DNA of 64,000 nt from Bacillus cereus (GTDB lineage: Bacteria > Bacillota > Bacilli > Bacillales > Bacillaceae_G): positions 1-64,000 of the forward strand of contig NZ_NUOT01000024.1 of NCBI RefSeq assembly GCF_002584535.1, written 5' to 3'. Within the stretch, counting starts at the first letter, position 1, and every line of letters starts with the position of its first letter. The notes beneath the pieces were generated by a model. It was given only the letters and a program-made list of their open reading frames with translations. It did no database searches and was not told the DNA's origin. A program made the translations under genes and the position numbers. Positions 36,337 through 45,028 of the stretch are shown piece after piece.

Positions 36337-36381
36337 ATGAAAGCGCTAACAAATTATAGTATAATATCATATGTTTGTAAA
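36337..36381 (-). promoter_or_regulatory. Promoter with overlapping cre site for the formate/nitrite transporter
   Basis: On the minus strand TTTACA (36381-36376) and TATAAT (36358-36353) are 17 bases apart. The near-perfect CcpA palindrome ATGAAAGCGCTAACA at 36337-36351 lies just after the -10, covering the start of transcription. This predicts repression by CcpA on good carbon sources. Confidence 0.72.
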
Positions 36382-36480
36382 AACAGAGGGGGAATGGAAA
36401 CTTTTTGTTTTTCAAGGATGGCCGATGGATTAATTGTCCTCCATCTATTTTTTGGGAGTCTATTTCGTGTGAGATAAATG

Positions 36481-36508
36481 AAAAAGCGCTGTTGTTACAG
36501 CGCTTTTT
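36481..36508 (-). terminator. Terminator overlapping the end of the TerC gene
   Basis: AAAAAGCGCTGT and ACAGCGCTTTTT form a 12-bp stem that includes the stop codon of the gene. Confidence 0.88.
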
Positions 36509-37292
36509 CATCCAAATTCTTTTGTGTAGTTTGGACACTCGTATCTTTTGAGAAAAACCAACCGCCAGCTGCGATTCCGATTAATACAACCCAGAAACCT
36601 AATTTCCATGGGGTAGACTCTGGAAAACTATGTGGAATAACACCTAAAGCAGGGTGAGCTAATGTATAAACAGCTAATTTAACACCAACCCAACCAACGA
36701 TTAAGAAAGCTGCAGTTTCTAAGCCAGGTTTGCGTTTTAATAATTGTACGAAAGCTGATGCTGCAAATCGCATAATGATTAAACCAATGAGCCCACCTGT
36801 AAAAATAACAAGGAATTGTCCTGTATCAAGGCTACCAATTGTACCAAGACCTGTTTTTGGTAAAGTTACCGCTAACGCAACAGCAGCTAAAATAGAGTCA
36901 ACTGCAAATGCAATGTCAGCCACTTCAACTTTAAATACGGTCCACCAAAAGTTTTCTTGTTTTTTCTTTGTTTCTTTTTCTTGTGTTTCTTCATGTGTAT
37001 TCTTTTTGACATACGTTTTAAATAAATGGTTACCAGCGATAAACATTAAGTAAATCGCACCGATTGCTTGCACTTGCCATACGTCGACTAAGAAAGAAAT
37101 CATAAACAATGATCCAAAACGGAACACGAAAGCTCCTGCTAATCCGTAAAATAATGCTTTTTTTCGTTTTTCTTCTGGTAAATGTTTTACCATGATGGCA
37201 AGAACTAGTGCATTATCAGCAGCTAAAATTCCTTCTAGTGCAATTAAAATAAGCAATACCCAACCATACTCCAATAATAATGATACATCCAT
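36495..37292 (-). CDS. TerC-family membrane protein (probable Mn2+ exporter)
   Basis: A 265-residue TerC/Alx-type protein with seven or more membrane segments. The conserved acidic motifs are LEGILAADNALVLA (about 18-31) and EVADIAFAVDSILA in the middle. TerC proteins export manganese or supply it to exoenzymes. ATG 37292 is chosen because AGAGGAG is 7-8 bases upstream; the ATG at 37298 is too close and longer frames lack a site. The mRNA leader is a manganese-sensing riboswitch, which supports the role. Confidence 0.92.
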   Translation of the reverse strand: MDVSLLLEYGWVLLILIALEGILAADNALVLAIMVKHLPEEKRKKALFYGLAGAFVFRFGSLFMISFLVDVWQVQAIGAIYLMFIAGNHLFKTYVKKNTHEETQEKETKKKQENFWWTVFKVEVADIAFAVDSILAAVALAVTLPKTGLGTIGSLDTGQFLVIFTGGLIGLIIMRFAASAFVQLLKRKPGLETAAFLIVGWVGVKLAVYTLAHPALGVIPHSFPESTPWKLGFWVVLIGIAAGGWFFSKDTSVQTTQKNLDEKAL

Positions 37293-37401
37293 GTACATTC
37301 TCCTCTCATTTGTATAAATCCTAAACAAGTGAAGAAATTCCCCATTGTTTAGTTTCCCCATACTCCCACCTATCAACGGTAGAAGAATCTAGAAAAAATG
37401 C

Positions 37402-37552
37402 AAAAAAGACCTCTGCCGCTAATAGGCAAAGGTCTTGCTAGACATATGTAATGAAAATGCCAACAAAGCCGGAAGAACTAAGTTCTACGTAATGACGACT
37501 TTGTTTCCAAGAATAAGTTCTTGGACGCTACTCCCCTTTGGAGATATGCTAT
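37402..37552 (-). ncRNA. yybP-ykoY manganese riboswitch
   Basis: Read leftward from about 37552, the leader contains AAAGGGGAGTAGCG, then AAAGTCGTCATTACG, then CGGCTTTGTTGGCATTTTCA, the ordered conserved blocks of the yybP-ykoY aptamer. It ends in a strong terminator hairpin (37407-37436, AAGACC..TGCC with its mate) with a six-base T-run. Mn2+ binding would favour read-through into the TerC gene 110 bases downstream. Confidence 0.92.
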
Positions 37553-37561
37553 TATATTTTT

Positions 37562-37590
37562 ATTATATGGATGATGTAAATGTTTGTCAA
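37562..37590 (-). promoter_or_regulatory. Consensus sigma-A promoter of the riboswitch-TerC gene
   Basis: TTGACA (37590-37585) and TATAAT (37567-37562) are perfect matches with a 17-base spacer. The -35 overlaps the stop codon of the preceding ktr gene. Confidence 0.9.
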
Positions 37591-38906
37591 CCTGTTAAAA
37601 TGTCTTCGTTTGGATATTTTATCTTTTTTTGGTTTTTACGTGCAAAAGAAAATGCTAATGTTAAAGGACCCATTTTCCCAAAAAACATCATAAAAATAAT
37701 AGTTATTTTCCCTATTATTGTAAGTTTTGAGGTGAGCCCCATACTTAGACCAACAGTCCCAAATGCTGAAAATACTTCAAAGGCACTCATTAAGAGAGGA
37801 ACTTGTTCGGTGATACTTAAAATTAATATGGCAAAGAAAATACATGAGATTGAAATGACTACAATGGCGAGTGATTTTACAATCAAAGCATCTTTGATTG
37901 ATTTTTTAAAGATGACAATGTCATCTTGCTCTTGTAAAAATTTAAGAACTCCTAATAACATAATTAAAAAGGTTGTTAATTTAATTCCTCCGCCTGTTGA
38001 AGCGCTGCCAGCTCCAATGAACATGAGTAACATCATCAATAAAAGAGATGGTTTTGTTAATTGCGCTATGTCTACAGTATTAAATCCAGCTGTGCGTGTG
38101 GAAACAGCTTGGAAATAGGCTGCTAGTCCTTCTTCAAACGGTGTAAATCCTTTCATAGAATTTGGATTATGAAATTCAAATATAAAAATTAAGATTGTAG
38201 CAGCTACATTTACAATAAGAGTAGATGAGAGCATAAGTTTTGAGTGTAACGTAAGGTTCTTAAAGTTTCGTTTTCTCTTTATATCCACTATGACTGTGAA
38301 ACCGATTCCTCCTAAAATAATGAGAGAAGAAATTACTATGTTCACGAGTATACTATGAGATTGAGACATTAAATTATCAGTCCAAATAGAAAATCCGGCG
38401 TTGTTAAAGGCCGAAATAGCATGAAAAAAGCTATAATATAGCCCATAAAACAATCCGTACTTTGGAATCCATTCAAAAGCAAGAAGAAGGGTAGCAAAAC
38501 ATTCAACTGTAAAAGAAAATAAAAACAATGATTTCGCGAGACGGATCACTCCTCCAATGTTTGTTTGGTTTAATGCTTGTTGTAGTAAAATTCGATTTTG
38601 GAGGCCGATTTTTCTTCCGAGCATAATGGCGATTAATATGGCAAAGCTCATAATGCCAAGGCCGCCAACTTGTATGAGTGTTAAAATGACAAGTTGACCA
38701 AACAAGGTGAATACTTTTCCTGTGTCAACAACGCCGAGCCCTGTAACTGTAAACGCAGAAACAGTTGTAAATAAGGCATCTAGCCAAGAAATTGAAGTTG
38801 TAGTGGAAATAGGTAGTTTTAATAGGCATGTTCCGATAATGGATAGTGCAATAAATGATAACGTAAGTACACGGGGTGGACTCATTTTAATATTAATCCG
38901 CTTCAT
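37587..38906 (-). CDS. Ktr/Trk-family potassium translocation subunit
   Basis: A 439-residue K+ channel subunit of the KtrB/KtrD type, with four membrane-pore-membrane repeats. Selectivity-filter segments such as TVSAFTVTGLGVV, ISAFNNAGFSIW, STRTAGFNTVD and FSAFGTVGLSMG carry the conserved Gly residues. It needs an RCK subunit (KtrA/KtrC), which is not encoded nearby. ATG 38906 follows GGAAAGG on the minus strand. It is upstream of the TerC unit but has no clear terminator between them. Which Ktr paralogue it is remains open. Confidence 0.92.
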   Translation of the reverse strand: MKRINIKMSPPRVLTLSFIALSIIGTCLLKLPISTTTSISWLDALFTTVSAFTVTGLGVVDTGKVFTLFGQLVILTLIQVGGLGIMSFAILIAIMLGRKIGLQNRILLQQALNQTNIGGVIRLAKSLFLFSFTVECFATLLLAFEWIPKYGLFYGLYYSFFHAISAFNNAGFSIWTDNLMSQSHSILVNIVISSLIILGGIGFTVIVDIKRKRNFKNLTLHSKLMLSSTLIVNVAATILIFIFEFHNPNSMKGFTPFEEGLAAYFQAVSTRTAGFNTVDIAQLTKPSLLLMMLLMFIGAGSASTGGGIKLTTFLIMLLGVLKFLQEQDDIVIFKKSIKDALIVKSLAIVVISISCIFFAILILSITEQVPLLMSAFEVFSAFGTVGLSMGLTSKLTIIGKITIIFMMFFGKMGPLTLAFSFARKNQKKIKYPNEDILTG

Positions 38907-39021
38907 ATCATATACCTTTCCTTTCGGCTTTCTCTTTGTAGTATGTCAAAAAGGATGAGAATGTATGTTGAAAAGGAAAAGAGGCAGAATATATCTGCCC
39001 CTAAATCAATGTTATATAGAA

Positions 39022-39207
39022 TTATCCACGTAATTGCTGTTGTGCTAAGGAAACGAGACGTTTTGTTACTTCGCCACCAACAGATCCATTAGAACGAGAT
39101 GCTGTATTAGAACCTAAACTTACACCGAATTCTTGAGCAATTTCATATTTAAATTGTTCTAATGCTTGCTCAGCACCAGGAACAAGTAATTTATTTGTTT
39201 TAACCAT
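39022..39207 (-). CDS. Alpha/beta-type small acid-soluble spore protein
   Basis: A 61-residue SASP that coats spore DNA and protects it from UV. The two family signatures are present: [10 protein letters not shown], with the GPR protease cleavage region, and [22 protein letters not shown] 39207 has AGGATGTG upstream. Sigma-G control is expected. It is a single-gene unit and is slightly shorter than the usual 65-70 residues. Confidence 0.95.
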   Translation of the reverse strand: MVKTNKLLVPGAEQALEQFKYEIAQEFGVSLGSNTASRSNGSVGGEVTKRLVSLAQQQLRG

Positions 39208-39378
39208 CAATAACACATCCTAACTTATATTCCAGTTTATTTGTTAAGGACTATTTTTCTGATACAAGCCTACTGTATAAACTGGTATCGTTAGTGTATG
39301 TGTTATGGGTTTGGACATACACGGAAGTAATCGGTGCGATTAGAAGTTATTGGATATGAAAAAAGAGTAGCGTATTTG

Positions 39379-39822
39379 CTACTCTTTTTTCATTATGGTT
39401 GCTGTACCTTCGACAACTATGTCATTCAATTGATTATATACATTTGTTTGCAATGTAATAATTTTTTTATCATCACGTTTTTTGATCACTTCTGCGACTA
39501 CGCGTAAGGTATCACCAATTTTTACAGGTGCACGAAATGATACATTTTGTGATAAATAAATTGTATTTTTTCCTGGTAACTTTGTTCCAAGAACGGTAGA
39601 GATATACCCTGAAACAAGCATGCCGTGTGCAATTCTTTCTTTAAACATTGTCGTCTTTGCAAAAGAGTCCAGAATATGAATGGGATTTACATCACCGGTC
39701 AATTTTGCAAAATTGATAATGTCTTCATCGGTAATCGTTGTTACTAATGATGCTTGATCGCCAACTTGAATCTCATCATAATGAAGCTCTGGAACAGACT
39801 GCGCTTCTTGAAATGGATTCAT
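39379..39822 (-). CDS. phaJ: (R)-specific enoyl-CoA hydratase PhaJ (MaoC domain)
   Basis: A 147-residue hot-dog fold hydratase that feeds (R)-3-hydroxyacyl-CoA from beta-oxidation into PHA. The motif region FAKLTGDVNPIH carries the Asp and His catalytic pair. ATG 39822 has a strong GAAGGAGG site, so I prefer it. The frame stays open upstream to ATG 39918, which lies just after the phaP stop with a weaker AAGGA site; using it would add 32 residues. It is last in phaQ-phaP-phaJ. Confidence 0.88.
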   Translation of the reverse strand: MNPFQEAQSVPELHYDEIQVGDQASLVTTITDEDIINFAKLTGDVNPIHILDSFAKTTMFKERIAHGMLVSGYISTVLGTKLPGKNTIYLSQNVSFRAPVKIGDTLRVVAEVIKKRDDKKIITLQTNVYNQLNDIVVEGTATIMKKE

Positions 39823-39923
39823 TTTTTCCTCCTTCTTTTCCATACCGAAAAATGTAAGCCATCTTGATGTAATGGGGGGAAGAAAGAGTTTAGTTTGTTC
39901 TGCGGTAAGCTTCCACATTTTCC

Positions 39924-40448
39924 TTACTTGATGGAAGTAAATAGATTTTTTGAGTTTTCCTCGAACTTTTTTACGAGTTCCAGTTGAGTAGATTTGAACT
40001 CCTCCAAAAAACCTTCTAATTGTTTTTGAACCTCATCACGTTGAAGTTGTTGTTGTTCAATGAATTGTTTTGTTGTTTCTTCAAACTGGCCGCTTGTTTG
40101 AGTAAGAATTGACAAAGATGTTTTTGTTGGGGACACAGTAAGTTGGTGAATATGATTAGAAAGTTCATTCCACTTTTCTTGCCATTCGTTAATTTGTTCA
40201 TTTAAGGAGTTACCTGTGAATTGTTTCACATATTCTGTATATTGACTATTATATTGAGTAGTGAATTGTTGTAGTTCTTTTTCAAGCTCATCTACTCCTG
40301 CTGTTAATTTATGCAAAGCATCCTGCTGTTGTTTTAACGTTTCTAAAGTAAGTTGCTCTAATTGTTTCCCTGCTGAAGAGAAAAGGGAAAGAGAATGCGA
40401 CCAATTTTTCCAAAATGCATCGACCAGTTCGTAAGGTTTAGTTTCCAT
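39924..40448 (-). CDS. phaP: Polyhydroxyalkanoate granule phasin PhaP
   Basis: A 174-residue, Gln-rich, almost wholly helical protein that coats PHA granules. Long heptad-like stretches (about 25-165) predict coiled coil. There is no signal peptide. ATG 40448 follows GGAGGTC on the minus strand. The position between phaQ and phaJ, divergent from phaRBC, matches the Bacillus pha cluster. Confidence 0.92.
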   Translation of the reverse strand: METKPYELVDAFWKNWSHSLSLFSSAGKQLEQLTLETLKQQQDALHKLTAGVDELEKELQQFTTQYNSQYTEYVKQFTGNSLNEQINEWQEKWNELSNHIHQLTVSPTKTSLSILTQTSGQFEETTKQFIEQQQLQRDEVQKQLEGFLEEFKSTQLELVKKFEENSKNLFTSIK

Positions 40449-40490
40449 GGTTTGACCTCCAAATATTTTTTTGCATATTGTGAACGCAGA

Positions 40491-40943
40491 TTATTCTGCT
40501 GTACCACCAGGTGAAGATGAAGATTTTTTTTCATCCTTTTCTGGAGAAGTAGAAAATGGAAAGAATGCATTGGTGTATAACGTGAAGAATGTTCGTAGCA
40601 TATTCTGATAATGCTCAAAAGAGGTCGCGCATGTTGCTAAATATTGCTCTCCATATTCTGTTAAAGAATAGATTCGTTTTGCTGGCCCTCCGTCACTTGT
40701 ATCCCAAGTAGAAGAAATAAGATTTTCTTTTTCTAACTTGCGTAAGGTTCGATAAACATTACCTTGGTCAACAGAAGAAAAGCCGATGTCCATTAACATT
40801 TGAATCAGTTTGTAACCGTGAAGACTCCAGTCTTTTAGACAGAGAAGTAAGAAGGGAACTAAGAAGTTTTTTGGCATGGAGTTTGGTTGTTTCGCTTGGT
40901 TTTTTTCCAAATTTTCTTGTTGTTCTGGTTCATTATGTAGCAT
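40491..40943 (-). CDS. phaQ: PHA-responsive repressor PhaQ (PadR-type)
   Basis: A 150-residue regulator with a PadR-type winged helix (about 22-110): LHGYKLIQMLMDIGFSSVD and the wing region ISSTWDTSDGGPAKRIYSLT. In B. megaterium PhaQ senses PHA granules and controls its own promoter and phaP. The Ser/Pro/Lys-rich C terminus is dispensable-looking. ATG 40943 has AGGTGATG upstream on the minus strand. Confidence 0.9.
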   Translation of the reverse strand: MLHNEPEQQENLEKNQAKQPNSMPKNFLVPFLLLCLKDWSLHGYKLIQMLMDIGFSSVDQGNVYRTLRKLEKENLISSTWDTSDGGPAKRIYSLTEYGEQYLATCATSFEHYQNMLRTFFTLYTNAFFPFSTSPEKDEKKSSSSPGGTAE

Positions 40944-41139
40944 GATTGTGCATCACCTCATGAATCAGTTAGATGGAATTTTTTGCTTATAAGTGCAATT
41001 TACACCTATCTGTTTTTAATGTCAATACATTTGTTGGAAGATATAAAAATAAAATACAGACTTGAAGTTTTATTCAGAATATTGGAAAATAGTGAATAGG
41101 TTGAATTGTTTCAAAAACAAATAAAGGAGTGTAGGAGAA

Positions 41140-41610
41140 GTGATTGATCAAAAATTCGATCCACTACAAGCATGGAAAGAAGCTTATGAACAGACCGAAA
41201 CATTTTGGGGAAAAGCGCTCAATGAAACAATCAAAACAGAAGAGTATTCTGCTTGGATGGGAAGCGTTCTAGATTTGAATTTGTTTTATCAGAAGATGTT
41301 AAATGATGCAACAAAGGGATATTTAGAAAAAGTGAACATACCAACCCAAGAAGATATAGCAAGAGTAGCTACGCTTGTTATTAACTTAGAAAATAAAGTT
41401 GATAACATTGAAGAGTTTTTGGAAGAAAAAGCAGAATCCATAGGACAATCTCCTACGTTAAAACGCGACGTAACAAAAGTGAAACAAGATATTCGTACAT
41501 TGGAAAATAAAGTAGATAAGATTTTAGAATTACTGGAAAAACAAAATGAAGTATTAGCAAATTTACAAGAACCTGTGAAAGCGCCAGTGAAACCAGAAAA
41601 TAAAAAGTGA
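41140..41610 (+). CDS. phaR: PHA synthase subunit PhaR (class IV)
   Basis: A 156-residue helical partner subunit of class IV PHA synthases. The N-terminal domain (FDPLQAWKEAYEQTETFWGK) is followed by a long coiled coil (about 75-145). It is needed for PhaC activity in Bacillus. GTG 41140 follows GGAG-TGTAGGAGAA. It starts the divergent phaRBC operon. Confidence 0.93.
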   Translation: MIDQKFDPLQAWKEAYEQTETFWGKALNETIKTEEYSAWMGSVLDLNLFYQKMLNDATKGYLEKVNIPTQEDIARVATLVINLENKVDNIEEFLEEKAESIGQSPTLKRDVTKVKQDIRTLENKVDKILELLEKQNEVLANLQEPVKAPVKPENKK

Positions 41611-41765
41611 TGAATAAGCGCCTTGTTTACATGTTTCAAAAAGGGAAGGGAGAATCTCTTTTTGGGACAGTATAACGGCGAAAAAATATTATATATGGGA
41701 CTTTTTCATATAAGTGCCAATTTGATTCATTCATTATCGTTCACAAATTTAAAGGGGGAAAAGAA

Positions 41766-42509
41766 ATGACTCAATTAAATGGTAAAGTAGCGATCGTAAC
41801 AGGTGGAGCAAAAGGGATTGGAAAAGCGATTACAGTAGCATTAGCAAAAGAGGGAGCAAAGGTTGTTATTAACTATAATAGCAGTAAAGAAGCGGCTGAA
41901 AATCTAGTGAATGAATTAGGAACAGAAGGTCATGATGTATACGCAGTTCAGGCGGATGTTTCTAAGCTAGAAGATGCGAAGCGTCTTGTAGATGAAGCTG
42001 TGAATCATTTTGGTAAGATAGATATTCTTGTAAATAACGCTGGTATTACAAGAGATCGTACTTTCAAGAAGTTAAACCGTGAAGACTGGGATCGTGTAAT
42101 TGATGTGAACCTAAGTAGTGTATTTAATACAACGAGTGCGGCACTTCCTTACATAACAGAGTCTGAAGAAGGAAGAATCATTAGTATTTCTTCTATTATT
42201 GGACAGGCCGGTGGATTTGGTCAAACAAACTACTCAGCAGCAAAAGCTGGTATGCTAGGATTCACAAAATCATTAGCACTAGAACTTGCGAAAACAAATG
42301 TAACGGTGAATGCGATTTGCCCAGGATTCATTGATACAGAAATGGTAGCAGAAGTACCAGAAGATGTTCGCCAAAAAATCGTTTCTAAGATTCCAAAGAA
42401 ACGTTTTGGACAAGCTGATGAAATTGCAAAAGGTGTTGTATACCTGTGCCGTGATGGAGCGTATATCACTGGTCAACAGTTAAATATTAACGGCGGATTA
42501 TATATGTAA
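41766..42509 (+). CDS. phaB: Acetoacetyl-CoA reductase PhaB
   Basis: A 247-residue short-chain dehydrogenase that makes (R)-3-hydroxybutyryl-CoA from acetoacetyl-CoA using NADPH. The cofactor motif TGGAKGIGKA (about 12-21), NNAG, the catalytic Ser in ISISSIIG and the catalytic Tyr 156 in YSAAKAG are present. AAGGGGGAA precedes ATG 41766. It lies between phaR and phaC, supplying monomers for the polymer. Confidence 0.95.
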   Translation: MTQLNGKVAIVTGGAKGIGKAITVALAKEGAKVVINYNSSKEAAENLVNELGTEGHDVYAVQADVSKLEDAKRLVDEAVNHFGKIDILVNNAGITRDRTFKKLNREDWDRVIDVNLSSVFNTTSAALPYITESEEGRIISISSIIGQAGGFGQTNYSAAKAGMLGFTKSLALELAKTNVTVNAICPGFIDTEMVAEVPEDVRQKIVSKIPKKRFGQADEIAKGVVYLCRDGAYITGQQLNINGGLYM

Positions 42510-42592
42510 TGAAGAAAGAGGAGAGTGCATATCCATAGCAGGAGTGCACTTCTTTCTTGAAGAAGGAAATCTATCAAAAAGGAGATAGGAAA

Positions 42593-43678
42593 ATGACTAC
42601 ATTCGTAACAGAATGGGAAAAGCAATTGGAACTATACCCAGAAGAATACCGAAAAGCATATCGTCGTTTTAAAAGAGCGAGTGAAGTTTTACTACGTGAA
42701 CCAGAGCCACAAGTTGGTTTAACTCCCAAAGAGGTTATTTGGACGAAAAATAAAACGAAGCTGTATCGTTACATTCCAAAGCAGGAAAAAACACATTCTG
42801 TTCCTATTTTATTAATTTATGCGCTAATTAATAAACCATATATTATGGATTTAACACCAGGAAATAGCTTGGTAGAATATTTAGTAGATCGTGGTTTTGA
42901 CGTGTATATGCTTGACTGGGGTACATTTGGGTTAGAAGACAGTCATTTGAAATTTGATGATTTCGTGTTCGATTATATTGCAAAAGCGGTTAAAAAGGTA
43001 ATGAGAACTGCAAAATCGGACGAGATTTCTTTACTTGGTTATTGCATGGGTGGTACGCTAACATCCATTTATGCGGCGCTTCATCCACATATGCCGATCC
43101 GGAACTTAATTTTTATGACAAGTCCGTTTGATTTCTCTGAAACAGGATTATATGGTCCATTATTAGATGAAAAGTATTTTAACTTAGATAAAGCAGTAGA
43201 TACATTCGGAAATATTCCACCGGAAATGATTGATTTTGGAAATAAAATGTTAAAGCCGATTACAAATTTTGTTGGTCCATATGTCGCTTTACTTGATCGC
43301 TCAGAAAATGAACGCTTTGTAGAAAGCTGGAAGCTCGTTCAAAAATGGGTTGGAGATGGTATCCCGTTCCCAGGCGAATCATACCGACAATGGATTCGTG
43401 ATTTTTATCAAAATAATAAATTGGTTAAAGGTGAGCTCGTAATTCGGGGACAAAAAGTACAACTTGAAAATATTAAGGCAAATGTCTTAAATATTTCTGC
43501 AAAACGCGATCATATTGCGTTGCCATGTCAAGTAGAGGCGCTCTTAGACCATATTTCTAGTACAGATAAGCAATATGTGTGTTTACCGACAGGACATATG
43601 TCAATCGTATACGGTGGAACGGCTGTAAAACAAACGTATCCTACAGTTGGAGATTGGCTTGAGGAACGCTCTAATTAA
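42593..43678 (+). CDS. phaC: PHA synthase catalytic subunit PhaC (class IV)
   Basis: A 361-residue polymerase with an alpha/beta-hydrolase fold. The lipase-like box GYCMGG holds the catalytic Cys near residue 151; the catalytic Asp is in KRDHIALP and the His in PTGHMSIVY. It polymerises 3-hydroxyacyl-CoA on granules with PhaR. ATG 42593 has an AAGGAGAT site; a start at 42557 would extend it by 12 residues without a site. A strong terminator follows. Confidence 0.95.
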   Translation: MTTFVTEWEKQLELYPEEYRKAYRRFKRASEVLLREPEPQVGLTPKEVIWTKNKTKLYRYIPKQEKTHSVPILLIYALINKPYIMDLTPGNSLVEYLVDRGFDVYMLDWGTFGLEDSHLKFDDFVFDYIAKAVKKVMRTAKSDEISLLGYCMGGTLTSIYAALHPHMPIRNLIFMTSPFDFSETGLYGPLLDEKYFNLDKAVDTFGNIPPEMIDFGNKMLKPITNFVGPYVALLDRSENERFVESWKLVQKWVGDGIPFPGESYRQWIRDFYQNNKLVKGELVIRGQKVQLENIKANVLNISAKRDHIALPCQVEALLDHISSTDKQYVCLPTGHMSIVYGGTAVKQTYPTVGDWLEERSN

Positions 43679-43730
43679 AGTGGTACGCTATAGTGGATGT
43701 ATGAAGTACCTTTTTGATGCATTCAATAGG

Positions 43731-43768
43731 AATTCCAACTAGTGTAATCTAGTTGGAATTTTTTTTTT
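43731..43768 (+). terminator. Terminator after phaRBC
   Basis: AATTCCAACTAG and CTAGTTGGAATT form a perfect 12-bp stem followed by nine T residues. Confidence 0.97.
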
Positions 43769-43813
43769 GAAATGATGAAAAATAGGAAAAACATTCGCTT
43801 TAGGAGTATAGTG

Positions 43814-45007
43814 ATGAAACTAACATTAGGGAAGTTGTTTTGGAATGAAGGGGTTTGTATGCCTTGTTATCCACTATTAGAAAATGATATGATATGTGAT
43901 GTGTTGATTGTGGGAAGCGGTGAAACTGGTGCTCATATTGCGTATTTTTTAACATTGTTAGGTATGGATGTTGTACTCATTGATAAACGAAAAATTGCAA
44001 ATGGAAGTACACTTGCGAATACAGGTCTGCTTCAATTTAGCCATGATAAGTCATTAACTTCTATGATTCATACGTTTGGCGAAGCAAAAGGAGTACGTGC
44101 GTATCAACTTTGTTATGAGGCGCTGAAAACTTTAGAACAAGTTGTTCCAAAGCTAGAGATGGATCCGTGTTTCATTCCAAAAAGTAGCTTATATTACGCA
44201 AGTCAAAATAAAGATATTTCATTTTTACAAGAAGAGTATGAAACATTAAAACGTTATGGATTTCCCGTTGATTATTTTACAGAACGTGACGTTAAGAAGC
44301 GTTATTCATTTACAAAACCAGCGGCTTTATATACATACGGGGATGCAGAAGTGAACCCTTATATATTAACGCAAGGTCTTATACATAAAGCAAATCAACT
44401 AGGGGCTTCTATTTTTAAAGATACAGAGCTTATGCATATTAAGCCTGTTGAAAAAGATTTAGTTTCCTATACAAAAACAGGTAAGAAAATTATAGCGAAA
44501 GCAGTAATTATGGCTACGGGATATGAAACATTATTTGGGAAAAAAGAAGCAAATACAACAGTAGAAACAACTTATGCAATTGTTACAAATAAACAAGAGC
44601 ATTTTAATGGGTGGCATGAACAATCCTTAATTTGGGAAACGGCTCGTCCGTATTTATATTTTCGCACGTATAAGAATCGAATTATTGCAGGCGGATTAGA
44701 TGAACCGATGCTATTTCAGAAGTTTGGTGATACGAAGTTATTGCATAAACGAGAATTACTTACTAAAATTATACAAGAGATGTTTCCAAATCTTTCAAAT
44801 GTAAGAGCTGAATATTATTGGGCTGCTGCATTCGGGGGAAGTCATGATGGCCTTCCTATTTTTAAAGAAGATGGAAAAATCTCCAATCTATATTATGCAT
44901 TACCGTATGGGGGAAATGGGACTGTATATGGAATGGTATTCGCAAAACTATTTCAGCAGTTATTTACAAAGAAAGAAAATGGTGATTTTTCTTTGTTTAA
45001 TCGATAA
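43814..45007 (+). CDS. FAD-dependent oxidoreductase (DAO family)
   Basis: A 397-residue flavoprotein of the D-amino-acid/glycine oxidase type. The dinucleotide-binding motif IVGSGETGAH (about 32-41) is followed by the typical ANTGLLQFSHD segment and a C-terminal YWAAAFGGSHDGLP region near the flavin. ATG 43814 follows TAGGAGTATAG. It is 22 bases from the second ktr gene and probably co-transcribed with it. The substrate is not recognisable; the C-terminal Rieske domain of some relatives is absent. Confidence 0.88.
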   Translation: MKLTLGKLFWNEGVCMPCYPLLENDMICDVLIVGSGETGAHIAYFLTLLGMDVVLIDKRKIANGSTLANTGLLQFSHDKSLTSMIHTFGEAKGVRAYQLCYEALKTLEQVVPKLEMDPCFIPKSSLYYASQNKDISFLQEEYETLKRYGFPVDYFTERDVKKRYSFTKPAALYTYGDAEVNPYILTQGLIHKANQLGASIFKDTELMHIKPVEKDLVSYTKTGKKIIAKAVIMATGYETLFGKKEANTTVETTYAIVTNKQEHFNGWHEQSLIWETARPYLYFRTYKNRIIAGGLDEPMLFQKFGDTKLLHKRELLTKIIQEMFPNLSNVRAEYYWAAAFGGSHDGLPIFKEDGKISNLYYALPYGGNGTVYGMVFAKLFQQLFTKKENGDFSLFNR

Positions 45008-45028
45008 AAAAGGTAGCGAAGTGATGGA

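Noticed and set aside
36305-36538. Minus-strand open frame between the transporter and TerC genes
   Set aside because: It overlaps the TerC end, the terminator and the transporter promoter, and has no start signal.
37435-38118. Long plus-strand open frame opposite the ktr gene
   Set aside because: It lies antisense to a clear membrane protein gene, has no ribosome-binding site and reads as its shadow.
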